DNA from: Euryarchaeota archaeon UBA549
GTDB lineage: Archaea; Thermoplasmatota; Poseidoniia; Poseidoniales; Poseidoniaceae
Direction: 5' to 3'
DNA: 28,100 nt
Assembly (NCBI GenBank): GCA_002495645.1
Contig: DAGF01000079.1
Location: 1 to 28,100, forward strand
Shown here: positions 1 to 7,638 of the stretch, one piece after another
Layout: each line of letters opens with the position of its first letter
Numbering within the stretch: the first letter of the stretch is position 1
Notes under the pieces: model-generated
Told to the model about the DNA's origin: nothing
The model's database searches: none
The model's input: only the letters and a program-made list of their open reading frames with translations
Program-made: the position numbers and the translations under genes

Positions 1-576
1 AAGTGCACCTGCGGTGTCGTCGTCGACGTTGAAGGTCTCAAAGGTTGAACCGCCGTTGGAAACGTGGAGGTACAGTTGAGCCTCACCATCGTCAGCGAGG
101 ACGGCGTCTGCCGAACAATCATCGCCGCCACTGGCGTCGATGGTCAATCGGTAGGCAGTACCTGGCATGAGGTCGTTACCAACCAAGACCGTACCGTCCA
201 TCTCGACGTAGGCCATTTCTGCAACACCACCCGTAGCACCATCTGAGTCACCTTCAACCGCTCCGTTTTCGCAGAACATCTGGAAGGTCACTTGGTCGAT
301 GTTGGTAATTTCGCTACCAGGAGCAAGTTTCACGAAGACCATGTAGTCGTTCCCTGCATCAGCCGTGTCGACGAAGGCCGTATCGATGAAGAGTTTGCCA
401 GCCATGTTGTCAGCGGTGTCATCACCAGCGGTCTGAGCGTTTTGTTGCAACTTCTCAGCCGTTTGGATGATGACAGCAGCCGCAACTGCAGCCACAAGAA
501 TGAGGGCAATGAAGACGATCATGGCGCCAATACCGATGGCAGCCACGTTGTCTCGGGATTCGTTGTTGGTCTTCAA
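1..576 (-). CDS. arlB: Archaellin (archaeal flagellin), second of a tandem pair; 3' end cut by window edge
   Basis: Structural subunit of the archaellum filament, secreted after class III signal peptide cleavage and assembled by its N-terminal helix. Reading starts at TTG (576-574), which overlaps the TGA stop of the preceding archaellin as TTGA; GGTGGT lies 3 nt upstream and no ATG precedes the hydrophobic helix. The visible 192 residues begin with a short polar N-region (KTNNESRDN), then a long hydrophobic segment (about residues 11-35) typical of archaellins and the following QTAEKLQQNAQT stretch, then an acidic beta-rich domain. The frame is still open at base 1. The last visible residues (STFETFNVDDDTAGAL) align with the end of the neighbour (QTFEVLNYGGDVTAGAVVI), so probably only two or three residues and the stop are missing. 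The usual K/R-G cleavage site is absent. The family call is secure; the TTG start is inferred from alignment and overlap. Confidence 0.9.
   Translation of the reverse strand, partial: MKTNNESRDNVAAIGIGAMIVFIALILVAAVAAAVIIQTAEKLQQNAQTAGDDTADNMAGKLFIDTAFVDTADAGNDYMVFVKLAPGSEITNIDQVTFQMFCENGAVEGDSDGATGGVAEMAYVEMDGTVLVGNDLMPGTAYRLTIDASGGDDCSADAVLADDGEAQLYLHVSNGGSTFETFNVDDDTAGAL
430..543 (-). repeat. Archaellin N-terminal helix repeat, copy 1
   Basis: This stretch encodes 38 residues (AAIGIGAM through QQNAQT) identical to those encoded at 972-1085, while the DNA differs at many third positions. It marks a tandem gene duplication in which the helix is held by purifying selection. Confidence 0.85.
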
Positions 577-1184
577 ATGACCACCGCCCCAGCAGTAACG
601 TCGCCGCCGTAGTTGAGAACTTCGAAGGTTTGACCTCCTCCACCTGCTTGGAACAGGATGGTGTGCTCAGCGTTGGCCGTTGGGTTGCAGTTGACCGTCG
701 TCAACGAGGTGACGTAGGTGCTTCCTGCTGCAATGGTCGTAGCAGACGCAGCGGTATTACCGATGACGTGGGTTGCACCAGCAGGGGCGACCGCCAAATC
801 ATCTTCGTCCACACCACCAGCACACACGATGGTCCACTGAATGTCTTCTGTGACCACATCGTCTGAACCGGGGGCAAGTTCGAAGGTCACGTCAAGTTGG
901 TTTGTACCACCAACGATGACGTTGACCACGAACAAACGGGCTGCCATGGAGTCCGTTGTGTCCTGTCCGGTCGTCTGTGCGTTCTGCTGCAACTTTTCGG
1001 CCGTCTGGATGATGACCGCAGCTGCCACCGCAGCAACCAGAATCAGGGCAATGAAGACAATCATTGCACCAATACCGATCGCAGCGATGTTATCGCTTTG
1101 TTCGTTCTTTCTTTCGTTTTTCATGTTTTTCACCATTTTTTTGTTTTTTCCCCCGCCTCTGCGGGTGGAACGTGATGCGGTCAA
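573..1184 (-). CDS. arlB: Archaellin (archaeal flagellin), first of a tandem pair
   Basis: Filament subunit of the archaellum, 203 residues from the TTG at 1184. That TTG overlaps the upstream stop as TTGA and sits 4 nt behind a perfect GGAGGTG. Two in-frame ATGs (1136 and 1124) would give a shorter signal peptide. The ATG at 1124 has its own GGTGA 5 nt upstream and starts MKNERKNEQSDN, which aligns directly with the N terminus of the neighbouring archaellin, so it may be the main start. From residue 34 (TTG numbering) a 38-residue block is identical to the neighbour: the hydrophobic assembly helix and its extension. The rest is a divergent beta-rich outer domain with two Cys. Expression is probably coupled to the upstream coiled-coil gene. 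The family assignment is strong; the start is uncertain. Confidence 0.93.
   Translation of the reverse strand: MTASRSTRRGGGKNKKMVKNMKNERKNEQSDNIAAIGIGAMIVFIALILVAAVAAAVIIQTAEKLQQNAQTTGQDTTDSMAARLFVVNVIVGGTNQLDVTFELAPGSDDVVTEDIQWTIVCAGGVDEDDLAVAPAGATHVIGNTAASATTIAAGSTYVTSLTTVNCNPTANAEHTILFQAGGGGQTFEVLNYGGDVTAGAVVI
972..1085 (-). repeat. Archaellin N-terminal helix repeat, copy 2
   Basis: Partner of the copy at 430-543, 542 bp away and in the same orientation. Protein identity is complete over 38 residues; nucleotide differences are almost all synonymous. The flanking outer domains have diverged. Confidence 0.85.
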
Positions 1185-2128
1185 AGAGCACCTCCTTGAC
1201 CGAGGTTGATGCGAAGTGGCATGCGAATGACGGCCACTTCGTCGGGAGCGAGGTTGCGGATGAACGGAACTTCATCCGTGGAAAATCCTGACGGAATCCA
1301 CGGCGTGAGCAGCACTTCGGAAAGCGGCTCCATAGCCCGATTTTGAACACGCATGGTCACCGTGATTTCGCCCGAGCGCATCTCGTAGGCAGTGGCCACC
1401 GAGAGTTTTCGAGTAAGCGGTATGTCCTCGGATGAGAGGCGGTAATCCGGCTGAATGTCAAAGCGAAGAGGGATGTTGCCCCCCGGGGCGATGATGGGCA
1501 AATCCACGTTCGGTGGGTTCGCCGTCCAACCCTCGGGAACAGGTGGCTTGAGCCGCAACATCGGCATAGGAATTGGGCCGTCGTTGATGATGCGAACCAA
1601 CAAGACCCCCGTCTCACCACCGGCTGGCCAGCGCGTGTCCACGCCCATCCAGAAGTGACGGAACAAGAACGGGTTGAGCGTTGATGTGTTGCCACCAATC
1701 ATGTCTTCGAGCAAATCTTCGACCTCTTCGGTTGAGGCACGAATGTCGCCAATTTCGGCCGCGGCGGTGGCTTCGCGCAACTTGTAGAGAATGCGCTCTG
1801 CTTCTTCAAGGGAAATGTGCTTGTGCACCAAGAGGCGATGAAGCATGGCGATGCTTCGGCGAAGGTGGAGGACATCCTCTTCCAACTCCTCAAGGGTGCG
1901 TTCGGCTCGCTTCAACGTCTTCTTCGCCTTCCCGAGTTGATGCAGGCTCAAGTGGACCTTGACCTCGCCCAAATCCATATCGGTCTCGGCCAAGGAGGGA
2001 TTCTCTCGCTTCGCTGCTTGCCTGGCGATGCGTTCCAGAGTTTGGGAGGCTTCGCGAATACCCTGCTCGCGCAGTGCTCGCTCTTCTCGCATCACATCGT
2101 CGGGGACATTTGCTCCATCATCAGACAT
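1181..2128 (-). CDS. Cytoplasmic coiled-coil plus beta-sandwich protein of the archaellin operon
   Basis: Family not recognised. The 315-residue product has no signal peptide and no membrane segment. Residues about 10-145 are strongly helical and charged with heptad-like patterns (for example LERIARQAAKR, LKRAERTLEELEEDVLHLRR), suggesting a coiled coil or helical bundle. Residues about 165-310 are beta-rich with the look of CARDB/NEW3 immunoglobulin-like domains (VRIINDGPIPMPMLRL, PEGWTANPP, LAPDEVAVIRMPL), unusual for a cytoplasmic protein. The ATG at 2128 overlaps the upstream stop by 8 nt and has GGAGGTG 7 nt upstream; in-frame codons farther upstream run inside the preceding gene. Its place between a giant membrane protein and two archaellins suggests an adaptor or a counterpart of the ArlCDE/ArlX coiled-coil proteins, but that is inference from position and helical content only. 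Confidence 0.85.
   Translation of the reverse strand: MSDDGANVPDDVMREERALREQGIREASQTLERIARQAAKRENPSLAETDMDLGEVKVHLSLHQLGKAKKTLKRAERTLEELEEDVLHLRRSIAMLHRLLVHKHISLEEAERILYKLREATAAAEIGDIRASTEEVEDLLEDMIGGNTSTLNPFLFRHFWMGVDTRWPAGGETGVLLVRIINDGPIPMPMLRLKPPVPEGWTANPPNVDLPIIAPGGNIPLRFDIQPDYRLSSEDIPLTRKLSVATAYEMRSGEITVTMRVQNRAMEPLSEVLLTPWIPSGFSTDEVPFIRNLAPDEVAVIRMPLRINLGQGGAL
1189..1195 (-). promoter_or_regulatory. Shine-Dalgarno site for the first archaellin (TTG start)
   Basis: GGAGGTG on the minus strand lies inside the last codons of the upstream coiled-coil gene, 4 nt before the TTG at 1184. It supports translational coupling and is the main argument for the TTG start over the downstream ATGs. 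Confidence 0.55.
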
Positions 2129-5100
2129 CGCTTTCCACCTCCGAAGTTGTTGAGAAATCAAGGTCGGCAGCAGGTTGCTTGCTCGAATCGTCTTCGGCCT
2201 CAGGAGCCTCCTCGCCGAGGATGGCGCTGAAGTCAAGGCCGTCATCAGCAAGGTCGTTCAAGAGACGTGCTGGGTCGCTGAGGTCGCGCTCAATGCGAAT
2301 CGACTTGATCTCAGCGTCCGTCATGCGACCGTACAGGTTGCCGTACATCTTGTCCGAGCGCTTCAGAAGGTACCAGACGCCGACCATGATGATGAGGAAA
2401 TACGACGCCATAACCACGAGGTTATCGCTATCGGCTGACAGTTGAGGTGGCAATCCAAGCACGATGGCCAGCATACCCAATACCGGGATGGAGAGGATGA
2501 TGGTGAGTTGTCGGCGGCTGTCTTTGAGCGCTTCAAAGTGGTCGGAATAAACCGTGGAGACGCCTTTTCGAGCTCGCTGATAGTCCTCATGAATCAAACG
2601 GAATTCATCGCTGCTCTTCCATGTCATGCGCCAAATCCACAAGGCACAGAGCGCCAACACGGCCGGACCCCAATACATGACGGTGAAGAGGTGGAAGGCG
2701 AATCCGAAGGCGAGAACGCCTGCGTACACACCACCAAGTTGCCATTTTTCTGACTGGCTGGCAAGTCGAGTGAAGATGAAGGAAAGGAGGGCAGCGACCA
2801 CACAGGCGATGAACGCCACCGAGAGGTCGGGCGACCATGATTGAACCGTTTCTCTTCCAAAGTCTTGACCAGATTCTCGCAGAGCGACAGAACTGTCATC
2901 ACTTTCGTCATTGCCCGCCCCTACAAAGGCGTAAGAGAGCGAAGCATCGCACACGATGTCCTTGTCTACTTCCCACCAATCGATGGTGACCGGCATCACG
3001 TTCCATGTGAAGGTGTGCTCCTGGGTGGCGTTGAGAAGGGGGTGAGGGTCGGGTGTGCTCAAAATGTCAACATCCCCGTGGCAGTCCAACAAAGCCGAGA
3101 CGCCGTAGACCTGAGCGGTCCCGCTGTTGCGGACAGTGATGGAATATGTCGTCTCAACACCCTCAAGGAAGGCATCGGGGTCAGCTGGGCCTTGAGCGAT
3201 GATTTCTGGATTGGCAAAGACGGCCAAATTGTACGTGAAGGTGTCCTCTTCAAACACTGAATATCCGCTGTTTTCGTCAGGATGGTACAGCCGGAAGGTC
3301 AAATCCCAGCCGTCCCCGGGCGCAATCCAAGGCGTTGATGGAGCGTTGATGACCAACTGTATAGGGTCGGACGTAACCCAAGGCTGCCGGCTTGGCAAAG
3401 TGATTCTGGACTCAGGGCCAAGCGAGGTTGGACCGCAATAGGCCGACATGTTCAGTGGGTAGTCGGTGTCGCCAACCCGAACGGCAAATGACCAGTCGTA
3501 AAAGGAAGCGTTCTGGCCAGTTTGTTCTTCCACGTCAAACAGGCGTTCTGCACGACAGAGTTCCAGTTCATAAGCAACAGCGCTCTCTGGCCCGGTCGGG
3601 ATGTGAGAATACGTGATGGGGAAGACCTGTTCGCCATTTTTTCCATCGCCGACTGCGACATCGCCCTGTTCAAAGAAACGGTTCATTCGCAGTTCGGTGT
3701 AATACTCGGCGCTTCCTTGAACGGCGTCTTCCTTGGGGTCGAGGGTGACCACGAGGTTGGCTGCCAACGTCAGCGGTGGTTGCATGGAGACGCTACGGAC
3801 GGAAAAGACGAGGTCTTCAGGGACGCCTCTGCGAAGCAGAAGTGAGGAAGGGGCTGCGTCAATCTCCCAATCCGTACTGGGCGTGGTTAGACCAGCTTGG
3901 AAAAGGGCGTAAGTGATGTTGACCTCAACATCCTTGTTGCCGGTGTTGATCACCGTTACATCCCAGGAGCGGCTGATGCCTCGGTGGTAGTCCATGGTGG
4001 TCGGCCAATCTTCAACTTCAACAATAAACAACGGAGCGACAATGAAGTTGAATCGGTGGACTTCCAATTCCTCAAGAGTGGAGGCGTTGAGTACGCGCAT
4101 CGTGATCGGATGGAGTACACCGTTGAGCATGCTATCATCGTCGCTGAGCGCTGGGATCTCGACCTCAAACGAACCGGTGCTCGACTCGCCCACATCGAGG
4201 GTGAGTGAAACAGATGCCGGCGTAACGCTCCAATTATCGGAAACGGTCGTCTCAATGATGATGTTTTCAACGAGGTTGCCGTTGTTGATGATGGAATAAT
4301 CAACGCTTTGCGTTTCTCCTGGGACCACACCAATTTCATCGAGGGTGCTCAAGACAATGCCGTGTTGTTCGCTGATGTTCGCCAAGATGTTGGCCGAGAG
4401 GTTGAGGCCAGAGTCGGCGTTAGAAACCCAGACCGTGGCGTAGTAATTGGCAGCCGCCAGCGCATCGGTGGTTGGCGTGAGTCGCACGCGAACCGTGGAT
4501 TCGTAGCCGGCACCGATCTGAACGACGCTGGGTGTTTCCAAAACATAGTCAATTTCTCCGGCGTTGGAGGTGTCAAGGTAGACTGCAAACTGGGCGGGAG
4601 TGTTGCCGTCGTTGCTGATGACCACGCTTGTGGTGATGGTGTCACCGATGGACATGTTCACCGTTTGACTGGAAGGAGACAGTGAAGCATTGACCTTCTC
4701 GCCCACACGAACTGGAACATCAAAGGTCGTGATGGAGATGCCCGTACTCATTTCTTGGATTTCAATGGTGACTGTTTCGATGCTGTTGGCAGGCGCATCG
4801 GGTTCGGTGGTGACCACCAGCGGGAAGGTGACGATGTGGTCGGATACATTGGAAGGATAGTTGGCCACATCGGCGGGGACGTCGATGACGGTGGTGGACG
4901 GCATGATGCTGGAGGGGGAGAAGGAAACGTCCCATCCGTCAGGAACATCGTCGAGGATGAGTCGGTAGGAGGTCATGTTGTTGCCCGTGTTGGCCAAATC
5001 AATGTCAAAGGACGTCTCCTCGCCCACCATGGCATCCAAGATGGTACCGTTGTGGCCAACCGCATCCAATACGGGCGGGATGTTGATGGTCAAGGTCTGT

Positions 5101-7031
5101 GTGATGGCGGTTGGAATGACGTTTGAACTGCTGTGAGCGGCGCTGAGGCTCGGTGTGGCGGTAAGGGGGACGCTCAATGAACCTGCAACAGAGTAATTGT
5201 CAGCCGGGCCCTGAACGGTCATGACAGCGTGGGCGGTCTCACCCAATTCCATGCCCGGAAGTGAGGTTGGCGTCAGCCCAATGGCCCAGCGCGAGGCTTC
5301 GAGGAAGCCACCTGATGAGTCGGATGTGAAAACGGGCGTTCCAAGCGACAACGTGGTGTCGACCGTTTCGGTAAGTTCGGTGACAAGGTTGTGGCGAACC
5401 TCCACATCCAAGTCCAAAATTTCCAGCAAGCCCTGCCCTTGCTGGGCGAGCAGCACCTGTTCCACCGTCATGTCGATGTTGGTTGTCGGTAAGCCGGGGT
5501 CAACCACGATGACAGGAAGGATTTGAACAGGCGTTGAATCCACCTTTGGAATCCCACCGTCCACCGAAACGGCTTGTGCCCAAACAGAAACTGTATCGCC
5601 ATGGCCATTGGATTCAGCCTCTACCAGCGGATTTTTGATGACAGGCGGCGTTACCGTGAGCGTCACATTGACGGATTCTCCTGGGGCAAGCGTCCCTGTG
5701 TAGGTGCTCGAAAAGGAGAGGTCCCAGTTAATCGGGTTTGATGAAATGCCTCCCGAGAGCAAGAAGACCGTGTCTGCGTTGCCTTCGTTGGTGATGTTCA
5801 CCTGAAGTGGGAAGGGTTGACCGGGCGTCAAGTCCTTGGTATCGGCGTCCATTTCTACACTGACATTGTACGATTCGCTGGTGACAACCGTTGTGGTGAC
5901 CGTTCTCGTGATTTGATTATCATTTGAGGATGTGAGCGTGAATGTCACGATTTCAGACTCGGTGAGCAGGGCCGTTGCAGGAACGGAAACATATACCGAG
6001 ACATAACGAGTAGCGCCCGGCATTGCGGTCGGTGTTGATGTCGTAGGAGACCAAGAACTGACCCAACCACGCACATCGGAAACTGTGATGGTATAGCTGT
6101 CAACGCTCACGCCGGTATTTTTGACCGAATAGGTGAGTTGAGATGTTTGGCCGGGCTCAACGCTGCGATCATGTGCCGCAGTCAGTTCAAAATCAAACGA
6201 GGAAAAGACAACCGTTTGATTGAGGAATTCAATCGATTTCGTCCACGAAAGGCCAACGGTGTAAATTTCGCCGATGACGGTGTATTGCCCCGAGAGCGAG
6301 GTGGCATCAAATTGCATAGTGATTGTTGCGGGGAGCGCACCGCCAGCGTGCAGGGAACCAGGTCGAACGGTCCCCAAAATTGACGACGGGGCGGAGAACG
6401 TGTTGCTTGGATTGCTAACCTCGGTAAAATTGAGGTAAAATCGGGCTGATTGGTTCTTCACACCTGTGTTGACGACATCGACGTTGAAGTCGTGAACCGT
6501 TGGCGACCAAACGACACTGCTGCCCCCACCGGACGGTGTAGGTATGTCATGGGCTGAGAGACTGCTGTTTTGGTAGCGGCTGACATTAACGATAAGTTGG
6601 TCTTCATTGTTGTTCGTGTTGATGTCGGAAGCAGAGGCCACGCGTGCTTTGAGAATCTGGTTGTTGCCAAGCGTTGCATCCCATGAAAACACGGTCACGG
6701 CACTTGATTGGCCAGCACCGATGACCCCGAGGTCCGTGCTGTCCAAGACCACATCACCCGACGAGGCCGTGCCTTGGAGAAGCAGCGTAAGGGAGGCTTG
6801 GCCTGCGCTCAGTCCGATGTTTTGGACTTGGACACGAACGACGTGCGTGGCATCCTCGACTTCAATGCCTCCGCCGAGGTTCATCGAACCAGCGTCATCG
6901 AGCGTGAAGGACGTGACCAAGAAATCAGGCGTTGAGCGTCCTTGGTCCGCCACCGCCAACGGCGTCAGGCTGGCCATGAGCATGACCAAGACCAGCGAGA
7001 CAGGCAGGACGGCTTTAGACAGGGTCGGCAC
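2121..7031 (-). CDS. Giant exported CARDB/NEW3-repeat protein with five C-terminal membrane segments
   Basis: A 1636-residue surface protein of unknown function. It starts at GTG (7031) with a signal peptide (PTLSKAVLPVSLVLVMLMAS...AVA), overlapping the upstream gene by 17 nt. The mature chain opens with a CARDB-like domain (ATHVVRVQVQNIGLSAGQ) and continues as a long string of NEW3/CARDB-type beta-sandwiches, recognised by recurring 'VxNTGN...', 'P.GW.VSFSPSS' and 'L.PGES..V.LTVTPP' patterns, with many N-x-S/T sequons. From about residue 1404 come five hydrophobic segments (roughly 1404-1424, 1432-1454, 1456-1468, 1509-1528, 1537-1556), a 40-residue charged loop and an 80-residue acidic tail. 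With an exported N terminus this puts the loop and tail in the cytoplasm. The multi-pass anchor is unlike ordinary single-anchor archaeal surface proteins. Co-location suggests a membrane platform or adhesin linked to the archaellum; function is not established. The longer frame to 7262 is rejected because it lacks a signal sequence at its start and runs inside the upstream gene. Confidence 0.88.
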   Translation of the reverse strand: MPTLSKAVLPVSLVLVMLMASLTPLAVADQGRSTPDFLVTSFTLDDAGSMNLGGGIEVEDATHVVRVQVQNIGLSAGQASLTLLLQGTASSGDVVLDSTDLGVIGAGQSSAVTVFSWDATLGNNQILKARVASASDINTNNNEDQLIVNVSRYQNSSLSAHDIPTPSGGGSSVVWSPTVHDFNVDVVNTGVKNQSARFYLNFTEVSNPSNTFSAPSSILGTVRPGSLHAGGALPATITMQFDATSLSGQYTVIGEIYTVGLSWTKSIEFLNQTVVFSSFDFELTAAHDRSVEPGQTSQLTYSVKNTGVSVDSYTITVSDVRGWVSSWSPTTSTPTAMPGATRYVSVYVSVPATALLTESEIVTFTLTSSNDNQITRTVTTTVVTSESYNVSVEMDADTKDLTPGQPFPLQVNITNEGNADTVFLLSGGISSNPINWDLSFSSTYTGTLAPGESVNVTLTVTPPVIKNPLVEAESNGHGDTVSVWAQAVSVDGGIPKVDSTPVQILPVIVVDPGLPTTNIDMTVEQVLLAQQGQGLLEILDLDVEVRHNLVTELTETVDTTLSLGTPVFTSDSSGGFLEASRWAIGLTPTSLPGMELGETAHAVMTVQGPADNYSVAGSLSVPLTATPSLSAAHSSSNVIPTAITQTLTINIPPVLDAVGHNGTILDAMVGEETSFDIDLANTGNNMTSYRLILDDVPDGWDVSFSPSSIMPSTTVIDVPADVANYPSNVSDHIVTFPLVVTTEPDAPANSIETVTIEIQEMSTGISITTFDVPVRVGEKVNASLSPSSQTVNMSIGDTITTSVVISNDGNTPAQFAVYLDTSNAGEIDYVLETPSVVQIGAGYESTVRVRLTPTTDALAAANYYATVWVSNADSGLNLSANILANISEQHGIVLSTLDEIGVVPGETQSVDYSIINNGNLVENIIIETTVSDNWSVTPASVSLTLDVGESSTGSFEVEIPALSDDDSMLNGVLHPITMRVLNASTLEELEVHRFNFIVAPLFIVEVEDWPTTMDYHRGISRSWDVTVINTGNKDVEVNITYALFQAGLTTPSTDWEIDAAPSSLLLRRGVPEDLVFSVRSVSMQPPLTLAANLVVTLDPKEDAVQGSAEYYTELRMNRFFEQGDVAVGDGKNGEQVFPITYSHIPTGPESAVAYELELCRAERLFDVEEQTGQNASFYDWSFAVRVGDTDYPLNMSAYCGPTSLGPESRITLPSRQPWVTSDPIQLVINAPSTPWIAPGDGWDLTFRLYHPDENSGYSVFEEDTFTYNLAVFANPEIIAQGPADPDAFLEGVETTYSITVRNSGTAQVYGVSALLDCHGDVDILSTPDPHPLLNATQEHTFTWNVMPVTIDWWEVDKDIVCDASLSYAFVGAGNDESDDSSVALRESGQDFGRETVQSWSPDLSVAFIACVVAALLSFIFTRLASQSEKWQLGGVYAGVLAFGFAFHLFTVMYWGPAVLALCALWIWRMTWKSSDEFRLIHEDYQRARKGVSTVYSDHFEALKDSRRQLTIILSIPVLGMLAIVLGLPPQLSADSDNLVVMASYFLIIMVGVWYLLKRSDKMYGNLYGRMTDAEIKSIRIERDLSDPARLLNDLADDGLDFSAILGEEAPEAEDDSSKQPAADLDFSTTSEVESDV
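2136..2142 (-). promoter_or_regulatory. Shine-Dalgarno site fixing the start of the coiled-coil gene
   Basis: GGAGGTG on the minus strand, 7 nt before the ATG at 2128 and inside the end of the giant surface protein gene. It decides the start at 2128 against the longer open frame that reaches back to 2251. Confidence 0.7.
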
Positions 7032-7452
7032 CCCCTCGGTTCGGTTCTGTGAAACGGTCGATGGTGACCGACTTCCCCTGTCGCTTCCATTGGGCGAGCA
7101 ATTGTTGGAGAAGAGCGTCGTGTTCGGAATCGGAGATGCCCAAGCGGCGGCGTTCTTCCCAGAGCAAGAGTTGCTCAGTCCGGGTGAGGAGAGCGTCTCG
7201 CAGGTAGAGTTCGAGGGTGCGACGGTAGGCGTCCCGGTCTGAGATGGCGTACACGATGCCATCGCCTGGGACCTGGTCAGCCCTGTTTTGAATCATATTG
7301 CCCAGCATTAACGCCTCGTCATAACTGAGGTGGCGCTTGTCAAGATCCGTTTGAATGGCGCTTGCGATTTCTTGGAGGGCGTATTTTGTATCCGACCGTT
7401 GAATTTTCTTGAAGTGGCGTCGCGCTTTGCGGGACATGCGCGTGCCGACCAT
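7015..7452 (-). CDS. Small basic cytoplasmic protein, first gene of the archaellin operon
   Basis: Not recognised. The product has 145 residues from the ATG at 7452, is mostly helical and is rich in Arg, Lys and Leu (MSRKARRHFKKIQ near the start, then LYLRDALLTRTEQLLLWEERRR and LLQQLLAQWKRQGK). It has no signal peptide, membrane segment or Cys. A basic N terminus plus helices would fit nucleic-acid or protein binding, but no domain is clear. Starts at 7530 (probably upstream of the mRNA start, given the TATA-like box at 7535-7547) and 7437 are possible. Its stop lies 17 nt inside the giant protein gene, so the two are probably translated in a coupled way. As the promoter-proximal gene it could be a regulator of the operon. 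Confidence 0.75.
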   Translation of the reverse strand: MVGTRMSRKARRHFKKIQRSDTKYALQEIASAIQTDLDKRHLSYDEALMLGNMIQNRADQVPGDGIVYAISDRDAYRRTLELYLRDALLTRTEQLLLWEERRRLGISDSEHDALLQQLLAQWKRQGKSVTIDRFTEPNRGGADPV

Positions 7453-7534
7453 AACTTTCTCTGTGCTCTGCCAGTTATTCAAAGAATCGGTCGCTGACCC
7501 TTGAAATACCCAAGGTGGTGCTTTTCTCATTCAC

Positions 7535-7547
7535 TATGCATAAATAG
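7535..7547 (-). promoter_or_regulatory. TATA-like box A for the archaellin-region operon
   Basis: The minus strand reads CTATTTATGCATA here, close to the archaeal box A. Transcription starting about 25 nt downstream would fall near 7515, before the chosen ATG at 7452. The remaining spacer to the divergent peroxiredoxin gene (7453-7638) holds only a weaker plus-strand AT-rich element near 7583-7592 (AATTTGTATG) and no RNA gene or repeat that I can see. Confidence 0.45.
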
Positions 7548-7638
7548 GTCCATGCGCCGCATTCACAGATGATTTCAACACGAATTTGTATGATTTTGCA
7601 AAGCAATTCCTTTAGTGGCGGGCACCTGACCTCAAACC

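Noticed and set aside
1134..1165. GC hairpin next to a T-rich run on the plus strand, looking like a terminator
   Set aside because: On the plus strand the T run precedes the hairpin, and no plus-strand gene ends here. On the minus strand, the coding strand, the run is of A, so it is not a terminator.
6607..7242. Long plus-strand open frame (211 codons) opposite the giant surface protein
   Set aside because: It lies antisense to a convincing signal peptide and CARDB domain and has low-complexity composition with no domain; it is a shadow frame.
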